Below, piece by piece: positions 1-8,668 of a DNA stretch of 12,412 nucleotides. Origin of the DNA: Bacteriovoracaceae bacterium UBA2428. Its GTDB lineage: Bacteria; Bdellovibrionota; UBA2428. The notes under the pieces were generated by a model. That model worked only from the letters and a program-made list of their open reading frames with translations, did no database searches and was not told where the DNA came from. Position numbers and translations under genes: made by a program. Each line of letters starts with the position of its first letter. Position 1 is the stretch's first letter. The DNA lies in the NCBI GenBank assembly GCA_002343545.1, contig DDRA01000072.1, positions 17,422 to 29,833 on the forward strand, read 5' to 3'.

Positions 1-1
1 T

Positions 2-535
2 CCGCTCAAGCTGGACCTCGCCTTCGACGTCAAGTTCAGCCGCCCGTCCGAGGATGCGATCCGCGGCGCGATCGATTTTTCGGCCGTCTACGAGCTCAAG
101 CGCGCGGACTTCGCGGCCGACGTCGACGTTCGGAGATACACGGTCAAGGGGACGGGCAAGATCGACGCGGAAGGCTCTTCGGGCGAAGTCTCGTTCTCGG
201 CCGCGGGCGAGATCGAGTCCAAGGCGTACGGCCCGATCGGAAACTACATCGACGTCAAGATCGCCGCTTCCGAGGCGGGCGCCGAGGGCGGCGCCGTGGT
301 GGGGTTCAAGTTTCCCGATTACACGGCCGAGCTTCGGGTCGCGATCAAAGACCAGGAGCTTCGCTATTTCCTCAACAACAAGGAGATCGACGAGCGCGAA
401 GCGAAGGGCTTCTTGGGCGCGCTCGGCGAAGCGACGGCCTCGGAACGCCGGACCGTCCGGAGGGGACCCGAGGACGCTTCGGCGCCCGAGCAAATGAGCG
501 CGCTCTTGCGCGGCCTTGTTCCTGTTTGGGACTAA
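2..535 (+). CDS. C-terminal part of an unrecognised protein (5' end outside the window)
   Basis: The reading frame is open from the window's left edge to a TAA at 533-535 and gives about 177 residues. I do not recognise the family. The visible part alternates charged and hydrophobic residues (for example LKLDLAFDVKF, YTVKGTGKID, GEVSFSAAGEIES, YIDVKIAAS), a pattern expected of long amphipathic beta strands. This is followed by a more helical, charged stretch (DEREAKGFLGALGE) and an Arg/Glu-rich tail ending in LVPVWD. Strong third-position GC bias supports this frame over the overlapping ones. No catalytic motif is visible. A beta-rich periplasmic or envelope protein is possible, but this is only a guess. 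It ends 68 bases before the broken kinase, on the same strand. Confidence 0.7.
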   Translation, partial: PLKLDLAFDVKFSRPSEDAIRGAIDFSAVYELKRADFAADVDVRRYTVKGTGKIDAEGSSGEVSFSAAGEIESKAYGPIGNYIDVKIAASEAGAEGGAVVGFKFPDYTAELRVAIKDQELRYFLNNKEIDEREAKGFLGALGEATASERRTVRRGPEDASAPEQMSALLRGLVPVWD

Positions 536-603
536 GCTAAACGGGATCTATAGAGAGATTTTTCCTTTACTTCGGCCGGCCCCGATAGCAAATCAGAGCT
601 TTC

Positions 604-1438
604 GTGATTCAAGCATTGATTCAGGCGCAACGAGAGCAGCGCCTCGCGCAGATGCGCTTTCTTCTCGTGTTGTCGGGGCTCCTCTACGGGACCTGGTGGT
701 TCTTGGTCGATCGGCTCATGCCGAACTCGCAGAATCCCGCGCTCAGCCGTGCCCTGGTCGTCGCGTTCTTCTTGGCCCTCTACGGTTTGAGTTACGTCTC
801 GGGCTTGGTGCGTTCCCGCATCGAGGGATTGTTCTACGTCGCGACCGCGGTGCTGACGGCCCACAATTTCTACTTGAAGGGGCTGAACTGGAACGACGTG
901 GCTTGGCCGGTGTCGACCTACATCACCGTCTTCGCGATCGCGGCCTGCTACCAGTCGCGGGGGGCTTTGATCGCCTATAGTCTCTTTACCTTGGTGATCG
1001 GGGTGTGGCTGGATCGCCACGGCGAGGTTCACTACGACGTCCGGGCGCATCCTCGTGAAGCCGACGACGGAAGCGACGTGGATCCGCGCGGATCGCATCC
1101 GCCTGGAACAAGTTTTCATCAACCTCCTGCGCAACGCCATGCTTTACGGACGCGGATTCGACGTCGAAGCGAGGTTGTCGCACGCCAACGACGGAGCGCT
1201 CGTCATCGAGGTCGAAGACCACGGCATCGGGATCGCCGCCGAGGACCAGGCGCGGATCTTCAACCGCTTCGAGCGCGCCGTGGCCACCAAGGATTTCGGC
1301 GGGCTCGGCCTGGGGCTGTACATCGTAAAAAGCATCGTCGAGGCCCACGAAGGCCGGGTCGAGCTCCGCAGCGACGTGGGGCAGGGGACGACGTTCCGCG
1401 TAATCTTGCCGGCCGATCGTCCCGGTCCGCCCCTCTAG
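604..1438 (+). pseudogene. Broken sensor histidine kinase: membrane sensor and HATPase domain in different frames, phospho-acceptor domain missing
   Basis: From a GTG at 604 the first frame encodes a short helix (QALIQAQREQRLAQ) and roughly five hydrophobic segments (such as FLLVLSGLLYGTWWFLV, ALVVAFFLALYGLSYV, YITVFAIAACY, AYSLFTLVIGVWL), typical of a membrane sensor. Sense is lost near 1040. From about 1040 to the TAG at 1438 the +1-shifted frame encodes a good histidine-kinase ATPase domain: N box LEQVFINLLRNAMLYG, G1 box EDHGIGI, F box IFNRFERA and G2 box GLGLGLYIV. The H-box/HisKA helices that should lie between the halves are absent in every frame, so an internal deletion of probably 200 bases or more, not divisible by three, removed the phosphorylated histidine. 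The second frame has stops at 968 and 995, so the halves cannot be joined further upstream. The ATPase half could start at GTG 1055, but it would lack a phospho-acceptor. No response regulator lies next to it. Confidence 0.8.
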
Positions 1439-1519
1439 GGCTAACTCATCGAACGGCTTCGTGCTCCGCGTTTCGGAGTGGCGAAACGCATTAGTTTACA
1501 TAATTTGTATTGTAGAATT

Positions 1520-1541
1520 GTTCGATTGCTTTTAATCGAAC
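1520..1541. repeat. 8-bp perfect inverted repeat between convergent genes; possible weak terminator
   Basis: The arms GTTCGATT and AATCGAAC flank a six-base loop (GCTTTT) in the AT-rich gap between the broken kinase (plus) and the last gene of the minus-strand operon. It lies about 60 bases beyond the operon's last stop codon. Its position suits a bidirectional terminator, but neither side has a clear T-run directly after the stem, so termination is inferred. The remainder of 1439-1600 shows no gene. Confidence 0.4.
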
Positions 1542-1600
1542 TTGAGCTTGGGGATAAGGACTCGAGCGTTCGTGCCGACTCCGGTACTCGGCGGAAGCCC

Positions 1601-2413
1601 CTAAGTGCCTGGCATTAGCATCGCCAGCAATTCCTGCACGATGAGATCTTTGTGCGTGATGTGCAGGAAGTGGCTCGAGTTCGCGACCGGTCGAAGATGC
1701 ATGGATTTAAGCTCGGCGATCTTCGGGAGCGAGCTCGCGCTGATGCCGCTGCAACTCGAAGATTGCAGAACGCGGAATTGGACGCCGCGCGCGACGAGCT
1801 CCGCGTCGACGCGCTCGAGTCCGTCGAACTGGTGCCCGATGCGTTGGCGGTTCAGCATCTCGCCGAAGTCTTTCATGCCGGTCTTCCAGATGGCCGGCGG
1901 CTTTTGGCCCGGGTAGGCGATCTGGCTCTGGATGAGACTGCGCAGGTTGCGGTCGGCGATCGTGTTGCGCAGGTGCTCCCGCATCTCGGGCCAAGGCAGG
2001 TGCAAAGGGGCATTCGTCACGAGGCCGTCGACGAAGCGATAAAGCTCGGAATCCTCGAAGGGCCCGGGGCCGACGTCCGTGATGACGGCCCCGCGGAAGC
2101 GCCCCGGAAACTTGATCGCGAAGTCGTAGACGATCTTGCCGCCGAGGCTGAGTCCGACGAGGTAGGCCTGCGGGCGCCCCACCCGGTCCAGCACTTCGGC
2201 CACGGCGTCGGCCGTGGAGGTGTAGGAAAGCTCGCGCATGACCTCGCTCGTCAGGTCGGAGAGACGTCGCTCGGCGTTCGGGTCGAGCCGAACGACGTGG
2301 AACGTGGCTTCGAGCTCGGCCAACATGCCGTTGAAGTTCTCGGCGCCGCCCAGCAGGCCGGGCACGCAAACGAGCGTCGGGCCGTCGCGGCGGCCGCTTT
2401 CGACGAAGTACAT
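1601..2413 (-). CDS. Alpha/beta-hydrolase fold protein (thioesterase- or esterase-like), last gene of the operon
   Basis: This 270-residue protein has the usual length of a single-domain alpha/beta hydrolase. The oxyanion-side loop is CVPGLLGGAENF (residues 16-27), the nucleophile elbow is VGLSLGG with Ser89 (G-x-S-x-G), and the likely catalytic His is His248 in SSHFLHI. The acid is unclear: the usual strand-7 region (RVLQSSSCSGIS) carries no Asp or Glu, although Asp113 after strand 6 (ITDVGPGP) could serve, as it does in some family members. There is no signal peptide, so it should be cytoplasmic. Its ATG overlaps the stop of the amidotransferase gene by one base (TGATG), which implies translational coupling. 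In this operon a role in chain release or editing of acyl-ACP thioesters is plausible, but the substrate cannot be read from the sequence. Confidence 0.88.
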   Translation of the reverse strand: MYFVESGRRDGPTLVCVPGLLGGAENFNGMLAELEATFHVVRLDPNAERRLSDLTSEVMRELSYTSTADAVAEVLDRVGRPQAYLVGLSLGGKIVYDFAIKFPGRFRGAVITDVGPGPFEDSELYRFVDGLVTNAPLHLPWPEMREHLRNTIADRNLRSLIQSQIAYPGQKPPAIWKTGMKDFGEMLNRQRIGHQFDGLERVDAELVARGVQFRVLQSSSCSGISASSLPKIAELKSMHLRPVANSSHFLHITHKDLIVQELLAMLMPGT

Positions 2414-4380
2414 CAGGAAACACTCTTTCGGTAAGGCGCCAACTCACTCACTCCGAGGGGGATCTTAAACCCTCTCGGTTCGGGGAGCGACGGGGTTTTT
2501 CGCAAGTGTTCGCGCAAGACGCCGAGCGAGAAAAGTGTCAGCCGCAACGAGACGATGTTGCCCTCGAGCGCCGAGGAGGCCTGGCGCCGGTCCGAGCGTA
2601 GCACGTGGCGGATGTGCCGCCAGTCGAGCCACGGCGCGGCTTCCTCCGCGCGTCCGAGGTAAAACTCGACCGCCTCGCGGTTTTCGCGCAGGTAGAGGTA
2701 CTTGATGGGGGCGAAGAAGGGTTTCTTGACGCGGTGGGAGTGGTCCCGGTGGAGACGCCGACCGGCGATCTTGCGAAGAACGTGTTTTTCGCGGAGCCCC
2801 CGCAGAAGCGAGTTCTCGCGGATGCGGCCGGCGACGTCCAGGACTTGGGGATCGAGAAACGGCGTGCGCCCCTCGATCGAGTGCGACATCTCTTGGCGAT
2901 CGCCGACGTTCGCAAGGATGTAGTGGAGAAGGTCGACGCGAAAGCTCAGCCAGGCGTTCAAATCCCAATCATCCAGATTCTCGGCCGGCAGCTCGCTCAT
3001 GAGATTGCGGGCGAGCGATACGGCGATCTCGCTCGCGCGGTCCGCCAGGGATTCCCTCGTGAGGTGACGGTACCAGCGGGACTTCACGAGCCGGCCGAAG
3101 AGCACGGGCGAAAAGCCCCCGAAGTGCCGAGCCGTCATGGCGTCGTGCGCGGTCGAGGCGCCGTCCAGATGTTTGAGGCTTTGCAGACGCTCGCGGGCCA
3201 GGAAGGAGGCGATGGCGTTGCGCCCGAGCGAGGGGTGCCGGGCGACGAAGCTTTTGAGTTTCTTGACGCGAAGGTAGGCGTAGCCGCCGAAGCATTCGTC
3301 GGCGCCTTCGCCCGAGAGCACGACCCGGACGTGCTGGCCGGCCAGCGAGGCGAGCAGGTTTTTGGCCGCCCCGTGGGGATTCGTGATCGGGTTCTCGAAG
3401 GCCACGATGGAGCGGATGAGGCTCGGCATGAAATTCCGCGCCGTGAGCTGGACCATGGAGTGTCGCAGGCCGAGGTCCGAGGCGATGCGCGCGGCTTCCG
3501 AGCTTTCGTCGAAGTCTCGGTCGTTGAAGCCGACCGTAAAGGCGTGCGGGGCCGCGCCCTCCTCGCTCGCGAGCGCCGCCACGAGCGCGCTGTCGATGCC
3601 GCCGCTGAGGTAGGTCCCGACCTCGACGTCCGCGCGAAGGCGGCGGCGGATCGAGGCACGCAGGGCCGTTTCGACGCGCGCCTCCGCTTCGGGGCCCGCG
3701 AGCGTGCGTGCACGGAAAAGCGGGAGATCGGCGTAGCGCTCCCAGCGCAGCTCGCGCGTCTTGAGGTCGAGGGTATAAACTCGGCCCGGCCAGATGTGGT
3801 GGGCGTTCGCGAGGGCCGTGCGCGGCGGCTCCATCATGTGGGCGAGGAAGGTGTTGAGGTAGCCCGGGTCGAATTCCGGCGTCGCCTCGCCGAGCGCCTT
3901 CGTTTCGCTGGCGAGCGTGAACACATCGTCGCGCCGATCGAAGAAGAGGGGTTTGACCCCCATGGGGTCGCGTCCGAAGACCAGGCGCTTGCCGACGCGG
4001 TCGTAGAAGACGAAGGCGAACTCGCCGGAGAGGCCGTTCAGGGCGTGGGCGCCGCGGCTCGCGAAGAGGTTGAGGAGCGCCTCGGAATCGCTGCGGGTGC
4101 GGAACGAAACGCCGTCGTGCCGCAGCTCTTCCCGGATCGCTTCGAAATCGTAGAGCTCGCCGTTCACGATGCCAACCCAGCGCCCGTCGAAGCTCTCGAG
4201 GGGTTGGCTTCCGCCCGACAAATCGATGATGCTAAGCCGCGTATGGAGGAGCGCGCAGCCCGCGTCGGCGTACCACCCGTAGCCGTCGGGCCCGCGGTGG
4301 GCGAGCTGACGAACGGGAAAAAGGAGCTCGGCGGGATCGACGGCGGCGTCGAATCGCGTTCGAGCCCAAATTCCGCACAT
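2413..4380 (-). CDS. asnB: Glutamine-hydrolysing asparagine synthetase-type amidotransferase
   Basis: The protein has 655 residues, in the size range of long AsnB/AsnO proteins. The N-terminal glutaminase domain begins MCGIW, so Cys2 is the nucleophile after Met removal. It keeps HRGPDG (29-34), HTRLSIIDL (46-54), NGE (73-75) and SDSE (97-100). The C-terminal synthetase domain has the ATP-binding loop SGGIDS (259-264), then LSGEGADECFGGY (355-367) and later EGRTPFLDP. All expected catalytic motifs are present, so it should use glutamine ammonia and ATP to make an amide through an acyl-adenylate. Asparagine synthesis is the family default. Its place in a fatty-acid-like operon, stop-start coupled to the hydrolase, suggests that the acceptor may be a pathway carboxylate, as with AsnB relatives in natural-product clusters (inference). 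A strong GGAGG lies about 7 bases before the ATG, within the 18-base gap after the enoyl-reductase gene. Confidence 0.93.
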   Translation of the reverse strand: MCGIWARTRFDAAVDPAELLFPVRQLAHRGPDGYGWYADAGCALLHTRLSIIDLSGGSQPLESFDGRWVGIVNGELYDFEAIREELRHDGVSFRTRSDSEALLNLFASRGAHALNGLSGEFAFVFYDRVGKRLVFGRDPMGVKPLFFDRRDDVFTLASETKALGEATPEFDPGYLNTFLAHMMEPPRTALANAHHIWPGRVYTLDLKTRELRWERYADLPLFRARTLAGPEAEARVETALRASIRRRLRADVEVGTYLSGGIDSALVAALASEEGAAPHAFTVGFNDRDFDESSEAARIASDLGLRHSMVQLTARNFMPSLIRSIVAFENPITNPHGAAKNLLASLAGQHVRVVLSGEGADECFGGYAYLRVKKLKSFVARHPSLGRNAIASFLARERLQSLKHLDGASTAHDAMTARHFGGFSPVLFGRLVKSRWYRHLTRESLADRASEIAVSLARNLMSELPAENLDDWDLNAWLSFRVDLLHYILANVGDRQEMSHSIEGRTPFLDPQVLDVAGRIRENSLLRGLREKHVLRKIAGRRLHRDHSHRVKKPFFAPIKYLYLRENREAVEFYLGRAEEAAPWLDWRHIRHVLRSDRRQASSALEGNIVSLRLTLFSLGVLREHLRKTPSLPEPRGFKIPLGVSELAPYRKSVS

Positions 4381-4398
4381 CGCCGTCCCTCCCCTGCT

Positions 4399-5151
4399 CT
4401 AGCTGCTGAGCGTTTTTCCGCCGTCGACGACGAGCGTTTGCCCGATGATCTGGGCGGCCGCGGGACCGCAAAGGAACGAGACGACCTGGGCGACGTCGGC
4501 GGGCGTCGTGAGGCGGCCCGACGGAGTCGCCTCGAGCGTCTTGGCGACGCGCGCCTCGCGATCCGGAAACGCGTCGACGGCATCCGTCAGGACGAGCCCG
4601 GGGCAAACGAGGTTGACCGCGATGCCGCGGGGTCCGAGTTCCGACGCGTAATGGCGGAAGAGCGACTCGAGCGCGCCCTTGCTGGCGCCCACGGCCGAGT
4701 AGAAAGGGATGACGCGGGTCCCGCCCGACGAGGTGATCCCGACGATGCGGCCCCCCGAAGGCATCCGTTCGATCAGTGCCGTCAGGAGCTCGTGGATCGC
4801 GACGACGTTGATGTCGAGGGTCCAGCGCACGTGCTTGGCGCTCAGCTCGGCCGCCTTGCGGTGGACGCCGCTCGCCGCGCAATGCACGAGGACGTCGATC
4901 CGTTCCGCCTTCGCGCGAATTTCCTCGACGAGCGCGGCGAATTTTTCGGGGTGCGTGAGGTCGCCCCGGAGCGTTTCGATCGTGAGGCCCGCCGCGCGGG
5001 CTTCGGCTTCCAGCGCCTCGGCGGCTTCGCGGTTTCGCCCGTAGAGGGCCAGCACCCGCGCGCCTTCGCGGGCGAGTTGGAGGCTCACGGCACGGCCGAT
5101 GCCGCGGGTGCCGCCGGTAACGATGGCCGTACGGGGAGTCGTCGCGTTCAT
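4399..5151 (-). CDS. FabL-like enoyl-ACP reductase (short-chain dehydrogenase family)
   Basis: This 250-residue NAD(P)H-dependent SDR has the cofactor loop TGGTRGIG (12-19). The active site is not the usual Tyr-x3-Lys: it reads YSAVGASK, Tyr151 and Lys158, a Tyr-x6-Lys spacing characteristic of enoyl-ACP reductases (FabI/FabL). From memory of Bacillus FabL, further shared features are CAASGV with a following Arg, H-x-x-WT-x-x-IN (107-115), TDA-x5-FP-x-RE, TP-x-GR, and a GQT-x-VDGG end. Predicted role: reduction of trans-2-enoyl-ACP to acyl-ACP, the last step of each elongation cycle, in the cytoplasm. Automated annotation may call it a generic SDR or 3-ketoacyl reductase. Its ATG overlaps the ketoreductase stop by four bases (ATGA). 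The enoyl-reductase call is an inference from motif spacing and pattern, not from an alignment. Confidence 0.85.
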   Translation of the reverse strand: MNATTPRTAIVTGGTRGIGRAVSLQLAREGARVLALYGRNREAAEALEAEARAAGLTIETLRGDLTHPEKFAALVEEIRAKAERIDVLVHCAASGVHRKAAELSAKHVRWTLDINVVAIHELLTALIERMPSGGRIVGITSSGGTRVIPFYSAVGASKGALESLFRHYASELGPRGIAVNLVCPGLVLTDAVDAFPDREARVAKTLEATPSGRLTTPADVAQVVSFLCGPAAAQIIGQTLVVDGGKTLSS

Positions 5152-5920
5152 GATTGGGGATCTCCGAGGGAGCGTCCGCCGTCGATGGTGATGACGCTGC
5201 CGGTGATGTAGGCCGCTTTGTTGGAGCAGAGAAAGGCGACGAGGTCGCCGACTTCGTCGGGGCGACCGCAGCGGCCGGCGGGAACGCGGGCGCGCACGTC
5301 GACGTCGCCGGCCTCGATCTTCGCGATGAGATCGCGGGTCATCGGCGTTTCGATGAGGCCGGGCGCGACGGCGTTGACCGTGATCCCGCGGTGCGCGACT
5401 TCGAGGGCGATCGTGCGGGTGAACGCTTCGAGGCCCGCCTTGGCGGCCGCGTAGTTGCCCTGTCCGCGCTTCGAGTAGCTCGCGCTGATCGAGCTCAGGT
5501 TGACGATGCGGCCGAACTTGGCGCGGTACATCGGCTTGAGCGCCACTTGGCAGAGCGCCATCGTCGCGACGAGATGCTCCTCGACGATGGCGCGGTAGGC
5601 GTCGAAGTCGGCCTGTAGCAGAAGCGAATCGGAAAGCCGTCCGGCCGAGTTGACGAGCGCGCTCGGCGCCCGCCCGAACGTTTCCGTCACCCGGCGGTGC
5701 AGGCTTTCGGCGTCGGCTTTCGTGGCGAGGCGGCCGGCGAAAGTTTCGATGCGGGCCGATGGAAAGCGGGAGCGGAGCTCTTCGCGTGCGGCGTCGGCTT
5801 TCGCCTCGTTGCTCGCGTAGCCCAAGGCGAGGTCGAAATCCGGGGCCAGGCTCTGCGCGGCGCCAAAGCCGATTCCCGAGGTGCCTCCCGTCACGAGGGC
5901 GAGTCCCCGCGTCGGCGCGT

Positions 5921-5924
<4 letters not shown>
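5148..5924 (-). CDS. FabG-like 3-ketoacyl-ACP reductase (SDR family)
   Basis: This 258-residue SDR has TGGTSGIG (12-19) for NADPH binding, VNSAG (91-95), and the classical FabG active site: LSSIS with Ser145, then NYAAAK with Tyr158 and Lys162 (Ser-x12-Tyr-x3-Lys). The stretch GITVNAVAPGLIETPMTR and the closing ITGSVITIDGG are typical of FabG. Predicted reaction: 3-ketoacyl-ACP to 3-hydroxyacyl-ACP. One oddity is that the usual catalytic-tetrad Asn of the N-L motif appears to be His117 (EEHLVA). The start is taken as GTG at 5924 because it overlaps the ketosynthase stop (GTGA) and gives the normal N-terminus. The frame is open upstream, but that part is only the shadow of the ketosynthase gene. 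It pairs with the next gene, which supplies the second reduction. Confidence 0.92.
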
Positions 5925-7156
<1,232 letters not shown>

Positions 7157-7178
7157 GGTTCCTCCGCCGCGAAGGCGA

Positions 7179-7454
7179 CTAGGCTTTTTGCGCGATGAAA
7201 TCGAGCAGGTTCTGGACGCGGATGCTCTTCATGTCCGCGGGCTTGCCCGATTGCTTGGCCATGAACTCGGCGACTTCGCGGAAGTCGAGCTCCCAGCCGA
7301 GCGAGTTCTCGAGTTCCGAGCTCACGTCGAGGAGGTCGATGCTCTCGAGGCCGAGGTCCTCGACGAGACGGCTCTCGGGCTTGACCGCGAGACCTTGGTT
7401 GTTCACGACGCTACGGATGGCGCTTTCGATGGATTGCAGAGTTTCGGTCGACAT
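7179..7454 (-). CDS. Acyl carrier protein
   Basis: This 91-residue acidic protein has the phosphopantetheine attachment site in DLGLESIDLLDV, with Ser38 as the modified residue (E-S-I-D in place of the common D-S-L-D). Length and helix pattern fit a stand-alone type II ACP, with a slightly extended C-terminus (KSIRVQNLLDFIAQKA). It would carry the growing chain between ligase, ketosynthase, reductases and dehydratase in the cytoplasm. No phosphopantetheinyl transferase is in the window, so activation must come from elsewhere. The ATG at 7454 overlaps the stop of the preceding gene by one base (TAATG) and follows a GAGGAG at good distance. The longer open frame upstream is only the shadow of that gene. 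Confidence 0.95.
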   Translation of the reverse strand: MSTETLQSIESAIRSVVNNQGLAVKPESRLVEDLGLESIDLLDVSSELENSLGWELDFREVAEFMAKQSGKPADMKSIRVQNLLDFIAQKA

Positions 7455-8185
7455 TAGCTTCTCCTCAGGAGGTTGATCAAAGGATCCGAGATCCCAAAAA
7501 AGTTGCGCGGGTCGAGCTCGACCCGGGAGGTCCAATCGGTGCGGCCGCCGTCCTTCACGAGCAGGAGCGCCGCGGCGCCCTCGGTCAGGCAACGTGGGTC
7601 CACGCGGCGGGCGCGCTTGACCACGAGAAAATCGTCGAAGGCGTGGGCCGTGCAGACGAGGGCCGCGTCGACGACGCCGCTCTCGAGATCCCACTCGGCT
7701 TGGTCGAGCGCGTGCCAGGCGCCCGCGAGGCTATGCGTGTAGACGTTCAGCGGGCCGCGAAGATCCATGAAGATGCCCGTCTGCGCCGGCGCGAGGTTCG
7801 GGAGCTGCTTGAGGTACATCTTCGGGTTGCGAAACTTGCGGTAGTGCTCGGCGAAGTTCTCGGGGTCGGGTTGGGCGAGGATCTTGGCCGTCGAAGGGCC
7901 GTCGATCGGTCCGTTCTCGACCGCGCAGTAGACGCCCACCGAGAAAGGCGTCTTCGCTTGGTAAGGCGCCAAGGCGTCTTTCGCATCCTGCACGATGTGC
8001 GCGAGGAAGATCGACGCGCGGCTCATGGAGCGGAAAGCCTTCGGGTCCGGGATGGCGATCTCCGCGCTCGGCTTTTCGTAGGCGCGGGTATTCGTGACCT
8101 CGTCCTTGTAGGGCTCGTCGCGGAGCGTGGCCGGAGGCGCCGACAGATCGGGCATGAGCAACTTCTGCCAAAGGACGCGGCTCAT
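7454..8185 (-). CDS. Half-size ketosynthase-like protein lacking the active-site Cys (chain-length-factor-like)
   Basis: This 243-residue protein matches only the N-terminal half of a ketosynthase, as in the Pfam group of N-terminal beta-ketoacyl-synthase domains found in aryl-polyene-type clusters (family assignment from memory). Recognisable parts are the SMSRASIFLAHI helix, FSVGVYCAVENGP, and the stretch corresponding to the ACASG loop, MDLRGPLNVYTHSLAG...LESGVVDAALVC (about 140-178). At the nucleophile position it reads Ser152-Leu153, with no Cys. TEGAAALLLVKDGG (201-214) matches the end of the first lobe. The C-terminal lobe with the two catalytic His is absent, so it should not condense by itself. 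A structural or chain-length role in complex with the FabF-like enzyme is the natural guess. ATG 8185 overlaps the dehydratase stop by four bases (ATGA). Confidence 0.85.
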   Translation of the reverse strand: MSRVLWQKLLMPDLSAPPATLRDEPYKDEVTNTRAYEKPSAEIAIPDPKAFRSMSRASIFLAHIVQDAKDALAPYQAKTPFSVGVYCAVENGPIDGPSTAKILAQPDPENFAEHYRKFRNPKMYLKQLPNLAPAQTGIFMDLRGPLNVYTHSLAGAWHALDQAEWDLESGVVDAALVCTAHAFDDFLVVKRARRVDPRCLTEGAAALLLVKDGGRTDWTSRVELDPRNFFGISDPLINLLRRS

Positions 8186-8643
8186 GGGACGCTCGCTTGC
8201 TTGGCGGCTTGGCTCGCCAGCCATTCTTGGGTGACGGCGTCGAAGTCGTTCGAACTCGTCTTCGACCTTTCGACCACGCCGAAGAGAAGGCTCGCCGAGG
8301 AAACCTTCTCGCCGTCGACCTCGATCTCGCCGTTCGCCAGGACGTAGTTGCGCGCGATCTTCTCGATGCGGGCACGGATGACGCAGCGATCGCCCGGCCG
8401 GACGTTGCGGTAGAATTTGGCGGCCTTGACCGAGCCGAGGACGGGCAGGATGTCGGAACGGGTCATCGCGGCGCACTTGCCGGCCATCTGGGCGATCATC
8501 TCGACCTGCAGGACGCCGGGCACGATCGGGAACCCCGGAAAATGGTCGAGGAAGATCTCGTCGTTCCGCGGAAAGGTTTTGACGCCCACGGCGGAGACGC
8601 CGGGTTCGCATTCCACGATGCGGTCGATCAGAAGCCAGCGCAT
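8182..8643 (-). CDS. FabZ/FabA-like 3-hydroxyacyl-ACP dehydratase (hotdog fold)
   Basis: This 153-residue single hotdog-domain protein, similar in length to FabZ, has the signature DHFPGFPIVPGVLQVEMIAQ (33-52), with catalytic His34 and Glu48 at the 14-residue distance expected in this family. It should remove water from 3-hydroxyacyl-ACP to give the trans-2-enoyl-ACP used by the enoyl reductase. The C-terminal tail (SKTSSNDFDAVTQEWLASQAA) is longer than in standard FabZ and of unknown role. A GGGAGG lies about 7 bases before the ATG. The gap from the patatin-like gene is 25 bases, and the next gene starts inside this gene's stop codon. It fits the FabZ-like subgroup of aryl-polyene and similar type II clusters. 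Confidence 0.92.
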   Translation of the reverse strand: MRWLLIDRIVECEPGVSAVGVKTFPRNDEIFLDHFPGFPIVPGVLQVEMIAQMAGKCAAMTRSDILPVLGSVKAAKFYRNVRPGDRCVIRARIEKIARNYVLANGEIEVDGEKVSSASLLFGVVERSKTSSNDFDAVTQEWLASQAAKQASVP

Positions 8644-8668
8644 GGGCGAGCCTCCCGCGCGGAAAAGT

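Noticed and set aside
1561..1600. Possible GC-rich hairpin just after the operon's last stop codon
   Set aside because: Only four outer base pairs (CCGA/TCGG) match and no T-run follows on the minus strand, so it is not supported as a terminator.
2605..5211. 868-codon plus-strand open frame opposite the amidotransferase and enoyl reductase
   Set aside because: It is the antisense shadow of two clearly recognised minus-strand genes in GC-rich DNA; its translation shows no domain and a composition typical of such shadows.
7508..7525. 18-bp perfect palindrome near the end of the half-ketosynthase gene
   Set aside because: Such lengths are only mildly unlikely in GC-rich coding DNA full of CGAGCTCG-type words, and it has no positional logic.
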